Part shown: positions 28,549 through 37,341 of the stretch, piece by piece | Position numbering within the stretch: position 1 is the stretch's first letter | How the letters are laid out: each line of letters starts with the position of its first letter | NCBI GenBank assembly: GCA_031282525.1 | Contig: JAITDN010000004.1 | Location: forward strand, 57,424 to 121,423 | Length of the DNA: 64,000 bases | Direction of reading: 5' to 3' | Origin: Candidatus Endomicrobiellum basalitermitum | GTDB lineage: Bacteria; Elusimicrobiota; Endomicrobiia; Endomicrobiales; Endomicrobiaceae | The notes under the pieces: generated by a model | What the model was told of the DNA's origin: nothing | The model's database searches: none | The model's input: the letters and a program-made list of their open reading frames with translations, nothing else | Translations under genes and position numbers: made by a program

Positions 28549-30654
28549 CTAACATACGTTAGTAAAATCTCTTTTATCACAAAATCGCTTAGATACAAGT
28601 TTTTTTAACACAAAATTTTTCTCTTTTGATAATGTAGGATCATCGTCAATAATTTTTTTTGCACAACTTTTTGCGTACTCAATAATATCCTCATCTTTTA
28701 TTATATCGCCAGCTTTAAACTTTGAAAATCCATGCTGTATTATCCCCATTAACTCTCCCGGTCCACGCATTTTAAGATCTGCTTCAGCGATTTCAAACCC
28801 GTCATTTGTTGATTCTATAATTTTAACTCTCTTATCCGCAGACTCACCTTTTGATTTTTGTATAAGATAGAGGTAAGATTGTTTATTACTTCTACCGATT
28901 CTACCTCTTAATTGATGCAATTGTGCTAACCCAAATCTTTCAACATGTTGTATTATCATCACCGTTGCATTAGGCACATCTATACCCACTTCAATTATTG
29001 TTGTAGATATTAACACATCAATTTCTTTACTTTTAAATTTAGTCAATATTTCATCCTTTTTTGCTGATTTCAATTGGCCATGGAATAATCCAACTTTAAA
29101 ATTTCTAAACCATGTTTGAGATAGTATCCTTGACTCTTGCAAAACTGATTTCAAATCAAGTTCTTCAGAATCATCAATAAGCGGATACACTATATACACC
29201 TGATTGCCATTTTTAAGTTCTTCAATCGTTTTTTGATACGCATCTATCTCGTCCAAAACATAGGTTATTACAGGGATCCTACCAGGTGGTAATTGTTTAA
29301 TTGTAGTTACATCCATTTCTCCATACATAATCATTGATAACGCTCTTGGTATAGGTGTTGCAGACATAACTAAAACATCAGGATAAGACGCTTTTTTTAA
29401 TAATGCAGACTTCTGCATTACACCAAATTTATGTTGTTCATCAATCACTATAAATGATAAACTCGCAAATTTTATCCTGTCTTCTACTAATGCATGGGTA
29501 CCGATTGCTATTTGTATATTGTTACTTTCAAGCCCTTCCAATATTATCTTTCTCTTACCTCTTTTCTTTAATGATGAACTAGTCAGTAATGCAATTTTAA
29601 CGCTAACTCCTGACAGTAAGTTTAATATTGTACGATAATGTTGCTCAGCCAATATTTCACTTGGTGCAATAATCATTGCTTGATAACCATTTTCTATAGC
29701 AAGTAACATAGCACTTAATGCAACAACAGTTTTCCCGCAACCAACATCACCAATTAGTATTCTATTCATAGGATACTCACTCTGCATGTCAGTAAATATA
29801 TCTTTTATTGCTTTTTGCTGGTCACTTGTAAATTCAAATTTTAAATTTTGCTCCAATCTTTTCAACAAATCATATTTTATCTCATATTTTTGTTCTTTAA
29901 GATTTTTTTTAAATTTATTTCGCAATAAATACAATGCAGATTCCAGTACAAAAAACTCCTGTAACGCAAATGATCTGCGTGCATTTTCAGCGTCTTTCAA
30001 ACTATCTGGATAATGTATTTTCTTCAACGCAATCGGTGCACTCATTTTTAATATCCAATTACAAACAGGTAATAATTCTGATACATCAGGATAATTATAA
30101 AAGTAGGCACGCAATACATCGTGTATACATACCCGTATATATGTTTGACTCATTTTTTTCGTAGTGGCATAGATGGGAACAATCTTATTGAAGAATAACG
30201 GAACATCACTATCTTTCTCCACAATCTCATAATCATTTACAAGCATAAAACTATCGTTGGATTTTATTTTTACTTCACCATAAATATAAGCAAAAACTCC
30301 AGATTTAAAAATTCTTTTTACAGAAGCAAATATATCAGTACTAGAATACATCCTCCTCTTCCTAAAGAAGCGAACGTGGGTCATACAAGTGTTGTCAAAC
30401 ACCTCTATGTCCAAAAGGCAAAGTCCCTTTGTAAATATCCTTTCATATACTTTACCTACTTTACCAAATATACAACAACTTTGTGATTGTTTGTAAGCGT
30501 TTTTTATAGAAACAATTTTTGTTCTGTCCTGATATCGACTTGGGAAAAAAGTAAGTATATCTTCAATAGTTCTTATTCCAAGTTTTGCAAATGCTTGTTC
30601 ACGTTTACGTCCTATTCCTTTTAAACATCGCAATCCACTTTCTAAATTTAACAT
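28549..30654 (-). CDS. recG: ATP-dependent DNA helicase RecG
   Basis: A 701-residue RecG that remodels stalled replication forks and Holliday junctions. The N-terminal helix-hairpin region GLRCLKGIGRKREQAF is near residue 7. The wedge/OB domain covers about 60-150, and helicase motif I is LIGDVGCGKTVVA near residue 300. Motif II is DEQH (IDEQHKFGV) near 400, and motif VI is HQLRGRIGRSNKQSY near 590. The C-terminal TRG-like part is present. The stop codon sits in a perfect ACTAAC-GTAT-GTTAGT hairpin, without a T run. Full length. Confidence 0.97.
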   Translation of the reverse strand: MLNLESGLRCLKGIGRKREQAFAKLGIRTIEDILTFFPSRYQDRTKIVSIKNAYKQSQSCCIFGKVGKVYERIFTKGLCLLDIEVFDNTCMTHVRFFRKRRMYSSTDIFASVKRIFKSGVFAYIYGEVKIKSNDSFMLVNDYEIVEKDSDVPLFFNKIVPIYATTKKMSQTYIRVCIHDVLRAYFYNYPDVSELLPVCNWILKMSAPIALKKIHYPDSLKDAENARRSFALQEFFVLESALYLLRNKFKKNLKEQKYEIKYDLLKRLEQNLKFEFTSDQQKAIKDIFTDMQSEYPMNRILIGDVGCGKTVVALSAMLLAIENGYQAMIIAPSEILAEQHYRTILNLLSGVSVKIALLTSSSLKKRGKRKIILEGLESNNIQIAIGTHALVEDRIKFASLSFIVIDEQHKFGVMQKSALLKKASYPDVLVMSATPIPRALSMIMYGEMDVTTIKQLPPGRIPVITYVLDEIDAYQKTIEELKNGNQVYIVYPLIDDSEELDLKSVLQESRILSQTWFRNFKVGLFHGQLKSAKKDEILTKFKSKEIDVLISTTIIEVGIDVPNATVMIIQHVERFGLAQLHQLRGRIGRSNKQSYLYLIQKSKGESADKRVKIIESTNDGFEIAEADLKMRGPGELMGIIQHGFSKFKAGDIIKDEDIIEYAKSCAKKIIDDDPTLSKEKNFVLKKLVSKRFCDKRDFTNVC

Positions 30655-30691
30655 AATTCATTATTATAATATATAAATAGGTGAACTGAGT

Positions 30692-30720
30692 TTGACTTCA
30701 AACAATAATTAAGGTACAAT
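30692..30720 (+). promoter_or_regulatory. Sigma-70-type promoter for rpmB
   Basis: TTGACT at 30692-30697 and TACAAT at 30715-30720 are separated by exactly 17 bases, followed by GAGAGGTG (30737-30744) and the rpmB ATG at 30752. This is among the best promoter matches in the window. Confidence 0.7.
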
Positions 30721-30751
30721 TGGTCTTTACTTTCCTGAGAGGTGTATAAAA

Positions 30752-30943
30752 ATGTCTTATAAATGTATAATTTGTAGTAAGGGTTCGAGATTTGGAAATA
30801 CAATTAGCCACTCAAACAAAGTCTCTAAAAGACTTTTTAGACCTAATCTTCAAAGTTTAAATATTATTATTAATGGGAAGAAAACACGTGAATATATTTG
30901 CACGTCTTGTATTAAATCAAACAAAGTTAAAAAAGCAATATAA
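30752..30943 (+). CDS. rpmB: Large-subunit ribosomal protein bL28
   Basis: A 63-residue L28 starting with the zinc-type motif [18 protein letters not shown] and ending with the [10 protein letters not shown] pair, so the Cys-containing form of L28 is encoded (Cys at about 5, 8, 51, 54). The central KRLFRPNLQ stretch is typical. It is transcribed alone from its own promoter, divergent from recG and convergent with lpxB. Confidence 0.96.
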   Translation: MSYKCIICSKGSRFGNTISHSNKVSKRLFRPNLQSLNIIINGKKTREYICTSCIKSNKVKKAI

Positions 30944-30981
30944 TTAAAATAGTTATAAATTTACTGCTCTATATTATTAAG

Positions 30982-32073
30982 TTAATCAGATAAAATAATT
31001 TCAGCAACTCTTTTACTCACTCCAGGAATTCCTAACATTTCTCTAAAAGTGCTTAATTCCTCAACTTTACATATGTAATTCTCGTGTTTTAACTGTTCTA
31101 GTACAGCAGATACAATTTTTTTTGGTTTTGCATTGATTTGTACAAATTCTGGAACAATATTTTTATCAGCTAAAATATTAACTAAAGTTATATATTTTAC
31201 TTTTATGATCGCTCTTATAAAAAAATAGTTGAGATATGATAATTTATATATAACAACCATAGGAACTCCCATTAATGTATTTTCAAGACTTACGGTTCCA
31301 GAAGGACAAATTGCAAAATCTATTGATTTTCTTCTTTCAAAATCTTCTGATTTACAAAACTCAATATATTCTGGCAATTGAGAAGCAATATCCTCACTCG
31401 TACCAAACATTATAAATTTTGCATTTAATTTACGTTTAAGTATTTTAGCAGTTTCAAGAATTATAGGTATATGACGTTTTATAGTATTCTTACGACTACC
31501 TGGGAACAGACCTATAATAGGAGGATTAAAGTTCCCAAAACTCTGTTTTGGGAACTTTTGCCTCTTAGGTATTTTATCTATCAAAGGGTTACCAACAAAA
31601 ATAGCGTCAATACCCTTATTCTGATACAATTTTTCTTCAAATGGTAAAATCACTAACATTTTTTTGACTGTCTCGGCAAGTTTTCTTATTCTACTACTAC
31701 GTGAAGCCCACACTTGTGGACTTATATAATAATAAACAGGAATTTTCAATCTTTTAGCAAGCCTTGCTACAAATATATTAAATCCATAATAATCAACTAA
31801 TATAATTTTATCAGGATATTCTTCAATAAAATAGTTTTCGAGTTTTCTTAAAACTTTTTTCAAATATAAAAATTGTTTTATAGGTAAGAAACCAAAAGCA
31901 TTTATACTTACTATATTATCAAGGAATTTATCAGCAACTAATTTTAGATTAACACCACCAACAGCAGAAATACGACACGAAGGATTGATTTTTTTTATCT
32001 CTCTCATAAGATCCGAAGCATGTATATCACCAGAAAGATCCCCAGCAGAAACAAAAATTTTATTATTCACCAT
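30982..32073 (-). CDS. lpxB: Lipid-A-disaccharide synthase
   Basis: A 363-residue GT19 glycosyltransferase that joins UDP-diacylglucosamine and lipid X to the lipid A disaccharide. The start VSAGDLSGDIHASDLMREI (about residues 8-26) is diagnostic. YYISPQVWASRSSRIRKL appears near residue 120, and PSGTVSLENTLMGVPMVVIY near residue 255. It is last in the block bamA to lpxB, immediately after the Gfo/Idh/MocA oxidoreductase (22-base gap). Full length. Confidence 0.97.
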   Translation of the reverse strand: MVNNKIFVSAGDLSGDIHASDLMREIKKINPSCRISAVGGVNLKLVADKFLDNIVSINAFGFLPIKQFLYLKKVLRKLENYFIEEYPDKIILVDYYGFNIFVARLAKRLKIPVYYYISPQVWASRSSRIRKLAETVKKMLVILPFEEKLYQNKGIDAIFVGNPLIDKIPKRQKFPKQSFGNFNPPIIGLFPGSRKNTIKRHIPIILETAKILKRKLNAKFIMFGTSEDIASQLPEYIEFCKSEDFERRKSIDFAICPSGTVSLENTLMGVPMVVIYKLSYLNYFFIRAIIKVKYITLVNILADKNIVPEFVQINAKPKKIVSAVLEQLKHENYICKVEELSTFREMLGIPGVSKRVAEIILSD

Positions 32074-32095
32074 TTCAATCCTATTATTTACTATC

Positions 32096-33037
32096 TTAAA
32101 AAGTTATATTCTTTAAAATGTTAAGCGCTAATTCAACTGCATCTTTACCTTGCTCACCCGTAACATTTGGTTTTACGCCGTTAATAATACTGGTTAAAAA
32201 ATTATCGAGCTCATAAAAAAGAGGTTCATTAGAATTCAGTTTAGGCTTTCTAATTTCTATATCAAAGGGGGAAGTTATTTTTTCCTCATTATTTTTCTTT
32301 TTATAAATCTTAAGACTTTTTTTTGCATAATCTACAGAAATATAGCTGTCAGATTGAAAAATTCTCATTCTTCTATATTTTTCCACTGAAATTCTACTTG
32401 CAGATATATCCGCTACACAACCGTTTAAATATTTTAATCTCACTTTCGCAATATCCTCTTTATCTGAAAAAACTTTCGCACCATGTGCTTCAAAAGAAAC
32501 GACTTTATCCTTTATGATAGAAAATAAAATATCTAAATCATGTATCATCAAATCCAATACTACACCCACATGATTAGGATTAGTTCTAAAACTATATGGC
32601 CCCAACCTATTGACTTCAATAAATTTTGGATTATTTATAAAAGGCACTGCCGCAGTAACTGCGGGATTAAATCGCTCAACATGCCCTACTTGTAAAATTA
32701 AATTTTTAACTCTTGCTATTTCTATAAGTTCTTCAGCTTCTTCAAGATTTAAAGTAAATGGTTTTTCAACAAGACAGTGTATACTCCTCTTTAAAAGTGA
32801 TTTTGCTATTTTATAATGACAAGGGGTTGGTACTGAAACTACTGCTGCATCAATTTTCCCCAGAAGTGCATTGAAATCAGTAAAATAATTTGTTTTGTTC
32901 GTTTTTGCAATTTTTTGAGCTCTTTTTTCATCTGTATCAACTACAAACTCAAGCCTCGAATTAGGATGATGTTTTAAAATTCTTGCATGATGCTGTCCTA
33001 AACAACCTGTTCCGATAACAGCAGTTCTCACTTTCAT
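32096..33037 (-). CDS. gnnA: Gfo/Idh/MocA oxidoreductase, candidate UDP-GlcNAc 3-dehydrogenase (GnnA-like)
   Basis: A 313-residue NAD-dependent oxidoreductase with the Rossmann motif GTGCLGQHHARIL near residue 8 and the family EKP signature CLVEKPFTLN near residue 88. HDLDILF near residue 165 holds the usual catalytic-region His and Asp. Its stop overlaps nothing, but its ATG overlaps the aminotransferase stop by four bases. Such a pair between lpxA and lpxB matches gnnA/gnnB of Acidithiobacillus ferrooxidans. There GnnA oxidises C3 of UDP-GlcNAc and GnnB aminates it to give UDP-GlcNAc3N for lipid A. The symbol is therefore inferred from context; other sugar-nucleotide dehydrogenases of this family would look similar. 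Confidence 0.75.
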   Translation of the reverse strand: MKVRTAVIGTGCLGQHHARILKHHPNSRLEFVVDTDEKRAQKIAKTNKTNYFTDFNALLGKIDAAVVSVPTPCHYKIAKSLLKRSIHCLVEKPFTLNLEEAEELIEIARVKNLILQVGHVERFNPAVTAAVPFINNPKFIEVNRLGPYSFRTNPNHVGVVLDLMIHDLDILFSIIKDKVVSFEAHGAKVFSDKEDIAKVRLKYLNGCVADISASRISVEKYRRMRIFQSDSYISVDYAKKSLKIYKKKNNEEKITSPFDIEIRKPKLNSNEPLFYELDNFLTSIINGVKPNVTGEQGKDAVELALNILKNITF

Positions 33038-34128
33038 TTTTTATATCCATTCACAACTTCAATTATCTTATCTACATCATTTTCAGAAAGAGATTGATGT
33101 ACTGGAAGTGATAATACTTCTCCCACAGCTTTTTCAGCTTCCACACATATTACCGATCCGTATCCACGTCGTCTGTAAAGTGGTTGCTTATACAACACAG
33201 TATCATAGTACACTCCACTATTCACACCATTATCTGCTAAATATTTAATGAACTTACTTCTTTCAATTGATGAGACTCTTATTGTATACTGATGAAAAAC
33301 ATGTCTACAATTTTTTGGAACATAAGGTATTTTCACAAAATCTAAATTTTTAAAAGCCTCATTATATTTTTTAGCATTTATAATCCTCTTCTCAATCCAA
33401 CTTTCAAGCTGCTCTAACTGAGCTATACCTATTGCAGCGGCAATATTTGTAAGTCTGTAATTGTAACCTAAAATTGTATGTAATGAATGGCTATATCTAC
33501 CATGATTTATAAGTTGTCTACCATACTTGTCAGCCTCTTCATTATTTGTAAGAATAACACCACCTTCACCTGTCATCATATTTTTTGTAGCATAAAAAGA
33601 GAAAGCTGCTGTATCACCAAAAGAACCTACCCTCTTATTTCCAAACTCAGCACCATGTGCTTGACATGAATCTTCAATAAGCATAAATTTATATTTTTTC
33701 TTAAGCGCGATAATCGCTTCCATATCGCAAGACAACCCATAAAGATGAACTATTAAAACAGCTCTAACATTTTTTTCTTTTTTTAGTACTCTTTCGATTT
33801 CGATAGAATTTATATTAAAAGTTTTAGGATCAATATCTACAAAAATAGGTTTAGCACCACAAAAAAGAATTGAATTTGACGTCGCTATAAATGAAAAAGG
33901 TGTTGTGATAACTTTATCTCCAGGTTTAATTCCACACATCAAAAGAGCTACATGAAGGGATGCCGTCCCATTCACACTTGCAATCCCAAACTTCGCATCA
34001 GAATATCTTGCAAAAGATTGTTCAAACTGACTGACATATTTACCACTTGCAAGAATACCTGAATCTAGAACTTCTTTAATAAGTCGGCCTTCTTTTTCTC
34101 CAATAACAGGACATGCTATATTTATCAT
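33034..34128 (-). CDS. gnnB: DegT/DnrJ/EryC1 sugar aminotransferase, candidate UDP-3-keto-GlcNAc transaminase (GnnB-like)
   Basis: A 364-residue PLP enzyme of the DegT family. The PLP lysine is in FSFYATKNMMTGEGG near residue 185; EDSCQAHGAEF near residue 155 carries the PLP-ring-contact Asp. It transaminates a keto sugar nucleotide. The ATGA overlap with the oxidoreductase and the place between lpxI and lpxB support a role in lipid A, making the 3-amino sugar from the 3-keto product. Alternatively it could make a 3- or 4-amino sugar for surface glycans, but no O-antigen genes are nearby. Family is sure; substrate is inferred. Confidence 0.8.
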   Translation of the reverse strand: MINIACPVIGEKEGRLIKEVLDSGILASGKYVSQFEQSFARYSDAKFGIASVNGTASLHVALLMCGIKPGDKVITTPFSFIATSNSILFCGAKPIFVDIDPKTFNINSIEIERVLKKEKNVRAVLIVHLYGLSCDMEAIIALKKKYKFMLIEDSCQAHGAEFGNKRVGSFGDTAAFSFYATKNMMTGEGGVILTNNEEADKYGRQLINHGRYSHSLHTILGYNYRLTNIAAAIGIAQLEQLESWIEKRIINAKKYNEAFKNLDFVKIPYVPKNCRHVFHQYTIRVSSIERSKFIKYLADNGVNSGVYYDTVLYKQPLYRRRGYGSVICVEAEKAVGEVLSLPVHQSLSENDVDKIIEVVNGYKK

Positions 34129-34197
34129 ATATTTTTTTGATTTCCTATAAATTAATATATAATAGCTTTCAAATTTAACTAATATTTATAGTTCTTT

Positions 34198-34998
34198 TTA
34201 TATAGCTATTATAGTAACTCCGATTTTCTTTGCTATATCTAAAGCCTCATTTTTATCTAATATCAAAGTAGCGTTAGATTCTATTATCATTGCTCGTATT
34301 CTATTTTCTTTAAGAGTATAAATTGTATCAATACCTATTACCGGAACATCAAATCTAATGTCTTGCTTTGGTTTTGATACTTTGACAACTATAGAATTTT
34401 CTCCTCCAAGTTTATACGCACGTTTAATACATTCATCTGTACCCTCGACCGACTCAACAGCAACGACAGATCTATCCTTTACTACTACTGTCTGACCGAT
34501 ATCAAAACCTGCTATTCCCTTTGCTATTTTATATCCAAATTCAACATCTCTATTTTCACTTGTTGAAAGCTTTTTACCAGATAGCAAACCTTTTTCAGCA
34601 AGTAAATGTTTCAAGTAAACATTAGGCGAGATAAGACGCATTCCATCTTTTTCAAATTCGTTAGCAATGGCTCCTAAAATCGTATCCGCTTTTTTATTTA
34701 CTAAACTCCCCATCACTTTAATTGCACGCCAATCCATTTTTATAGCAGAATAAATCTTAACATGTTTTACTTGTCCGGCCATTAAAACACTTTTTACATC
34801 ATCACTTTTCAGAGTATCTAATATTTCTTGAAATTTCCCGATAGAAAACCAATAAATTTTGTCACAAACTTCACTAAGTTTCAAATCTGCTTCTTCTTTC
34901 AATGCAATACAAACAACTCTATCTCCACTTTTTTTTATCTCCTGAGCAACTAAAAAAGGAAATCTATTATTGCCTGCTATAAGTCCTATATTTTTCAT
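34198..34998 (-). CDS. lpxI: UDP-2,3-diacylglucosamine pyrophosphatase LpxI
   Basis: A 266-residue protein of the LpxI (formerly DUF1009) family, starting IGLIAGNNRFPFLVAQEIK. It has MAGQVKHVKIYS near residue 93, a C-terminal domain with AVESVEGTDECIKRA near 177, and IGIDTIYTLKENR near 225. LpxI hydrolyses UDP-2,3-diacylglucosamine to lipid X and UMP, the step done by LpxH in gammaproteobacteria. No LpxH is seen here. It follows lpxA in the lipid A cluster, as in Caulobacter-type loci. Identification from family pattern; length is usual. Confidence 0.93.
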   Translation of the reverse strand: MKNIGLIAGNNRFPFLVAQEIKKSGDRVVCIALKEEADLKLSEVCDKIYWFSIGKFQEILDTLKSDDVKSVLMAGQVKHVKIYSAIKMDWRAIKVMGSLVNKKADTILGAIANEFEKDGMRLISPNVYLKHLLAEKGLLSGKKLSTSENRDVEFGYKIAKGIAGFDIGQTVVVKDRSVVAVESVEGTDECIKRAYKLGGENSIVVKVSKPKQDIRFDVPVIGIDTIYTLKENRIRAMIIESNATLILDKNEALDIAKKIGVTIIAI

Positions 34999-35103
34999 AT
35001 TTTTAAATTACCACTACAAAAAAATTAATTATATTTTTACAAACTAACAATCATACAACAGATATACAATTTTCTATAAAGCTTAAACCAGTAGTTATTT
35101 TTT

Positions 35104-35868
35104 TCACCTATTTCTAGGCCTCGCAATCCCTCTCTTAGAATTTTTTATAAAATTTACTATATCTTTGACATAAGACGACTGTGAATTTTCAAGTTGAGTT
35201 ATAGCACCTTCTAAAGTTATTTTCGACATAAACAATGTTCTATAAGCTTTTTTTATATTCTCAATATCATAAAATTCTATTCTCCCTCTTCTTAATCCTA
35301 CAACATTTAAACCAGCAAGACTCACCCTATCCCCATATGCTGTTACATAAGGTATAATATCCATAGTAGCCATTGAGCCCGCACCAATCATTACAAACTT
35401 CCCAATTTTACAAAACTGATGTACTCCTATACCTGCACTCAAGAATGCATGGTCATCTATTTTAACATGACCCGCAATTCCTGTTGAATACCCAATTATT
35501 ACCTCATCCCCAATTACACAATCATGACCTATATGCGCACACGACATAAGCATACAACTTTTCCCAATAACAGTATTGCCAATTGTACCTCTATTTAAAG
35601 TAACGCACTCTCTTATTATCGTGTTATCACCTACTATAACTTTCGTTTTTTCACCACAATATTTTAAATCCTGTGGATATCCGCCTATTGAAGAGAAACT
35701 AAAAATATTACAATTACTTCCTATGTCAGCATATTCAATGAACGATTGACCATATATTCTTGTCCCAGTTCTTATAATTGTGTCCTGACCTATAACAGTA
35801 TAAGGACCTATCTCCACATTCTCCTCAATAATCGCATTTTTATCAATAACAGCTGTTTTATGTATCAT
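35104..35868 (-). CDS. lpxA: UDP-N-acetylglucosamine acyltransferase
   Basis: A 254-residue left-handed beta-helix acyltransferase built of hexapeptide repeats (residues about 4-190) with a helical C-terminus. The catalytic His is in MSCAHIGHDCVIGDE near residue 115, and the C-terminal GLRRGRIEFYDIENIKKAY is typical of LpxA. It adds a 3-hydroxyacyl chain from ACP to the sugar nucleotide. If the neighbouring GnnA/GnnB-like pair acts as proposed, its natural substrate would be UDP-GlcNAc3N, making an N-linked chain at position 3. That preference cannot be read from the sequence by eye. Confidence 0.97.
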   Translation of the reverse strand: MIHKTAVIDKNAIIEENVEIGPYTVIGQDTIIRTGTRIYGQSFIEYADIGSNCNIFSFSSIGGYPQDLKYCGEKTKVIVGDNTIIRECVTLNRGTIGNTVIGKSCMLMSCAHIGHDCVIGDEVIIGYSTGIAGHVKIDDHAFLSAGIGVHQFCKIGKFVMIGAGSMATMDIIPYVTAYGDRVSLAGLNVVGLRRGRIEFYDIENIKKAYRTLFMSKITLEGAITQLENSQSSYVKDIVNFIKNSKRGIARPRNR

Positions 35869-35988
35869 GAATAAATACTCTCAGAAACACAATATATATA
35901 TTATAACTTAAATCAAAAAAATTAATACCGCTTTTTCCACATAATAAATAAATTAAATATTATTATAAATACACCATCACCATAATCT

Positions 35989-37335
35989 TCATTTCTTATC
36001 AACTATAACAAACATAAATTCAGCTTCTGCAACTAACTTTTCATCAACATAAGCTTTACCTTTCATTTTACCACGTTTTCCACTATCTTTAATTGTTTCT
36101 ACATGTAATTCTAAAACATCCCCTGGTCTAACCGGGCTACGGAATTTCGCCTTATCTATAGACATAAAATACGCAAGGCAGTCCCTCATCTCAGGTCTAG
36201 ATAAAAACATAACACATGATGTTTGAGCCATTGCTTCAATAATTAAAACACCTGGCATTATTGGTGCCCCTGGGAAATGTCCTTGAAAAAAACTCTCATT
36301 TCCACTTACAAGTTTATATCCAATAGCTCCTAAAGGATTTACTCTATTTATCTTCACTTTATCAATCATTAAGAATGGATATCTATGAGGTATATAATTC
36401 AAAATTTCTTCAAGATTTAATACTATTTCTGTTTTCATTAACTCTGTTTCCATGATATCATTTACTATCTCTAAAGTTTTATCCTTTTTAAGAATCGCTT
36501 TCTTCAAAAATTCCCTCATGAAATATATATTACTTCGATGCCCAGGCTTATCAGCAATTATCTTAGCTTTCACAGACTTACCAGCTAAATAAATATCACC
36601 TATCAAATCTAAAATTTTATGCCTTACAAACTCATCATTATAACGCAATGGTTCTTCATTATGAACGCCGTCTAAAGCTATAACTATTGCATTATCCATA
36701 GATCCACCTAAAGCAAGTTTGTTTCTTTTTAATGCCTCTATCTCATAATCAAAACAAAACGTCTTCGCAGGTGCAATATTATTTAAATAAAAATCTTTAT
36801 TCAACCCACTAAAAGACATTTGCTGAAACTTTAAAAATGGATGGTCAAAACCTATAGTGCATTCTATCTCAAGTTTATCTGACGGATATGCGGATATTCT
36901 AGTTTTTTCGAACTCAAAGTATATAGGTTCATTAATAATGTAATACTCTTTAGGAAAATTAAATTCTTTTAAGCCACCTTTTAAAAGAGTTTCTGTAAAT
37001 ATTTTTGAGCCACCATCTAAAATCGGAGGTTCATTGTTATTTATTTCTATAACCAGATTGTCAATTCCAAGAGCAAAACATGCCGACATAATATGCTCAA
37101 TTGTATGAACTTTTATACCATTTTTTTCAACGACACTTCCCCTTACAATTAACTCAGATGAAACATTAGAACATATAGCCTCAACATCAGGTTTATTAGG
37201 TAAATCCACCCTTATAAATCTAATACCATAGTTAGCATATGGCGCAGGTTTAAAAATTACAATACTTTTATTACCGGTATGAAGACCCACACCTTCAACT
37301 GAAACTTCCCTTAAAATAGTTGTTTGCCTCGCCAT
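35989..37335 (-). CDS. lpxC-fabZ: Bifunctional LpxC deacetylase / FabZ 3-hydroxyacyl-ACP dehydratase fusion
   Basis: A 448-residue fusion. Residues 1 to about 300 are LpxC, the zinc deacetylase that commits to lipid A synthesis, with Zn ligands in HTIEHIMSA (near 78) and RHKILDLIGDIYL (near 237), and the catalytic His in KPGHRSNIYF (near 264). Residues about 305-448 are FabZ, with the hot-dog signature IPHRYPFLMIDKV and active His in FFQGHFPGAPIMPG (near 355). The fusion is known from Bacteroidetes and some Elusimicrobia and links lipid A and fatty-acid synthesis, which share the 3-hydroxyacyl-ACP pool. The frame is continuous, with no stop between the domains. It abuts lpxD. Confidence 0.97.
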   Translation of the reverse strand: MARQTTILREVSVEGVGLHTGNKSIVIFKPAPYANYGIRFIRVDLPNKPDVEAICSNVSSELIVRGSVVEKNGIKVHTIEHIMSACFALGIDNLVIEINNNEPPILDGGSKIFTETLLKGGLKEFNFPKEYYIINEPIYFEFEKTRISAYPSDKLEIECTIGFDHPFLKFQQMSFSGLNKDFYLNNIAPAKTFCFDYEIEALKRNKLALGGSMDNAIVIALDGVHNEEPLRYNDEFVRHKILDLIGDIYLAGKSVKAKIIADKPGHRSNIYFMREFLKKAILKKDKTLEIVNDIMETELMKTEIVLNLEEILNYIPHRYPFLMIDKVKINRVNPLGAIGYKLVSGNESFFQGHFPGAPIMPGVLIIEAMAQTSCVMFLSRPEMRDCLAYFMSIDKAKFRSPVRPGDVLELHVETIKDSGKRGKMKGKAYVDEKLVAEAEFMFVIVDKK

Positions 37336-37341
37336 ACAAAT

